Shown here piece by piece: positions 11,164 to 11,471 of a stretch of 11,471 nucleotides of DNA; within the stretch, counting starts at the first letter, position 1, and every line of letters starts with the position of its first letter. The notes below the pieces were generated by a model that worked only from the letters and a program-made list of their open reading frames with translations, made no database searches and was not told the DNA's origin. Source of the stretch: Candidatus Woesearchaeota archaeon. Its GTDB lineage: Archaea; Nanobdellota; Nanobdellia; Woesearchaeales; ARS49. The stretch covers positions 1 to 11,471 of the forward strand of contig DAOVMP010000002.1 in assembly GCA_030630695.1 (NCBI GenBank), in the 5' to 3' direction. The position numbers and the translations under genes were made by a program.

Positions 11164-11471
11164 TTATTCTTTTAGAATATCTTCAACTCGTTTTTTCAAA
11201 ATCTTATATTTCTCTATTTGTTCGGCGTATTTCTCGATTTCTACATCTTCTCTGGTTAGTATTGCTGGATTGATAAAATCGTGTTCTTCTTTGAATTGTG
11301 ATCGAGTCAAGTCTACTTCTTTGCCTTCAATTAAATTCCAGAAATGCCCTGCATCCGACCCCCATTTTTTCTTAAGAATCTTTCCGCCAAAATAATCATT
11401 TACAACTAAAACTGTTGTAAAGCATTGTCCATAAGCAGGATTAGAGCCATCGTAATCTTTAAAATAAGAAG
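11164..11471 (-). CDS. YunG-like protein, 5'-partial
   Basis: On the minus strand a frame is open from the window edge to a TAA at 11166-11164, giving 101 codons of C-terminus. It reads SYFKDYDGSNPAYGQCFTTV, then LVVNDYFGGKIL, GHFWNLIEGKEVDLTRSQF and a Lys/Glu-rich helical tail. The order DGSNPAYGQC, VVNDYFGG, HFWN and EVDLTRSQF matches the YunG family, whose Cys and His residues resemble a cysteine-hydrolase (papain/NlpC-like) arrangement. Its actual function is not known. The start lies beyond the window. The last 35 residues form a probable helix not obviously part of the core domain. Confidence 0.75.
   Translation of the reverse strand, partial: SYFKDYDGSNPAYGQCFTTVLVVNDYFGGKILKKKWGSDAGHFWNLIEGKEVDLTRSQFKEEHDFINPAILTREDVEIEKYAEQIEKYKILKKRVEDILKE

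Noticed and set aside
11144..11395. 83-codon plus-strand frame at the window end
   Set aside because: The opposite strand encodes a recognisable YunG-like C-terminus throughout, so this is a shadow.

Overview
This AT-rich window is archaeal. It carries a canonical transcription factor B gene, TATA-type promoters about 25-30 bases upstream of many genes (several apparently leaderless), and tRNA genes with introns bounded by bulge-helix-bulge (BHB) motifs, the archaeal splicing signal. Small compact genes, convergent gene ends a few bases apart and elaborate tRNA introns would suit a DPANN-type lineage, but the phylum is inference.

Layout: 1-1076 is the 3' part of a HemK/PrmC-like methyltransferase fused to a COG2112-like kinase domain. 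1078-2134 holds two divergent unknown genes with similar N-termini. 2141-3061 (minus) is TFB. 3062-3728 is a promoter region and a complex tRNA-Ser locus. 3729-4163 encodes a Cys-rich lipoprotein-like protein. 4220-5361 is a two-gene nucleotidyltransferase operon of sugar or polyol activation type. 5401-6471 encodes a SWIM zinc-finger/coiled-coil protein. 6474-8089 (minus) is an AI-2E-family transporter plus DUF456 operon. 8163-8869 (minus) is a DUF4258-like/DUF2283-like pair resembling a toxin-antitoxin module. 8987-9980 encodes an RBBP9-type hydrolase and an ASCH-type protein. 9981-10427 (minus) is a tRNA-Val locus. 10467-11471 (minus) holds two unknown small genes and a partial YunG-like gene.

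The outstanding content is in the two tRNA loci. At the Ser locus, a tRNA-Ser(UGA) gene (3307-3648) is interrupted four times. Three of its introns have well-formed BHB motifs (between positions 29/30, 37/38 and 59/60). The fourth interruption, in the variable arm, contains a second, complete and intronless tRNA-Ser(UGA). After in-silico splicing the two tRNA bodies are identical. Only the acceptor stems differ, by three fully compensated base pairs. Perfectly complementary 13-base segments flank the inner tRNA, so cutting it out could leave the outer tRNA as two halves held together by a helix, resembling a split tRNA. An extra copy of the outer 3' end lies 70 bases downstream.

At the Val locus, a two-intron tRNA-Val(GAC) is preceded by two further copies of its 5' end, each with a good TATA box and no recognisable 3' half.
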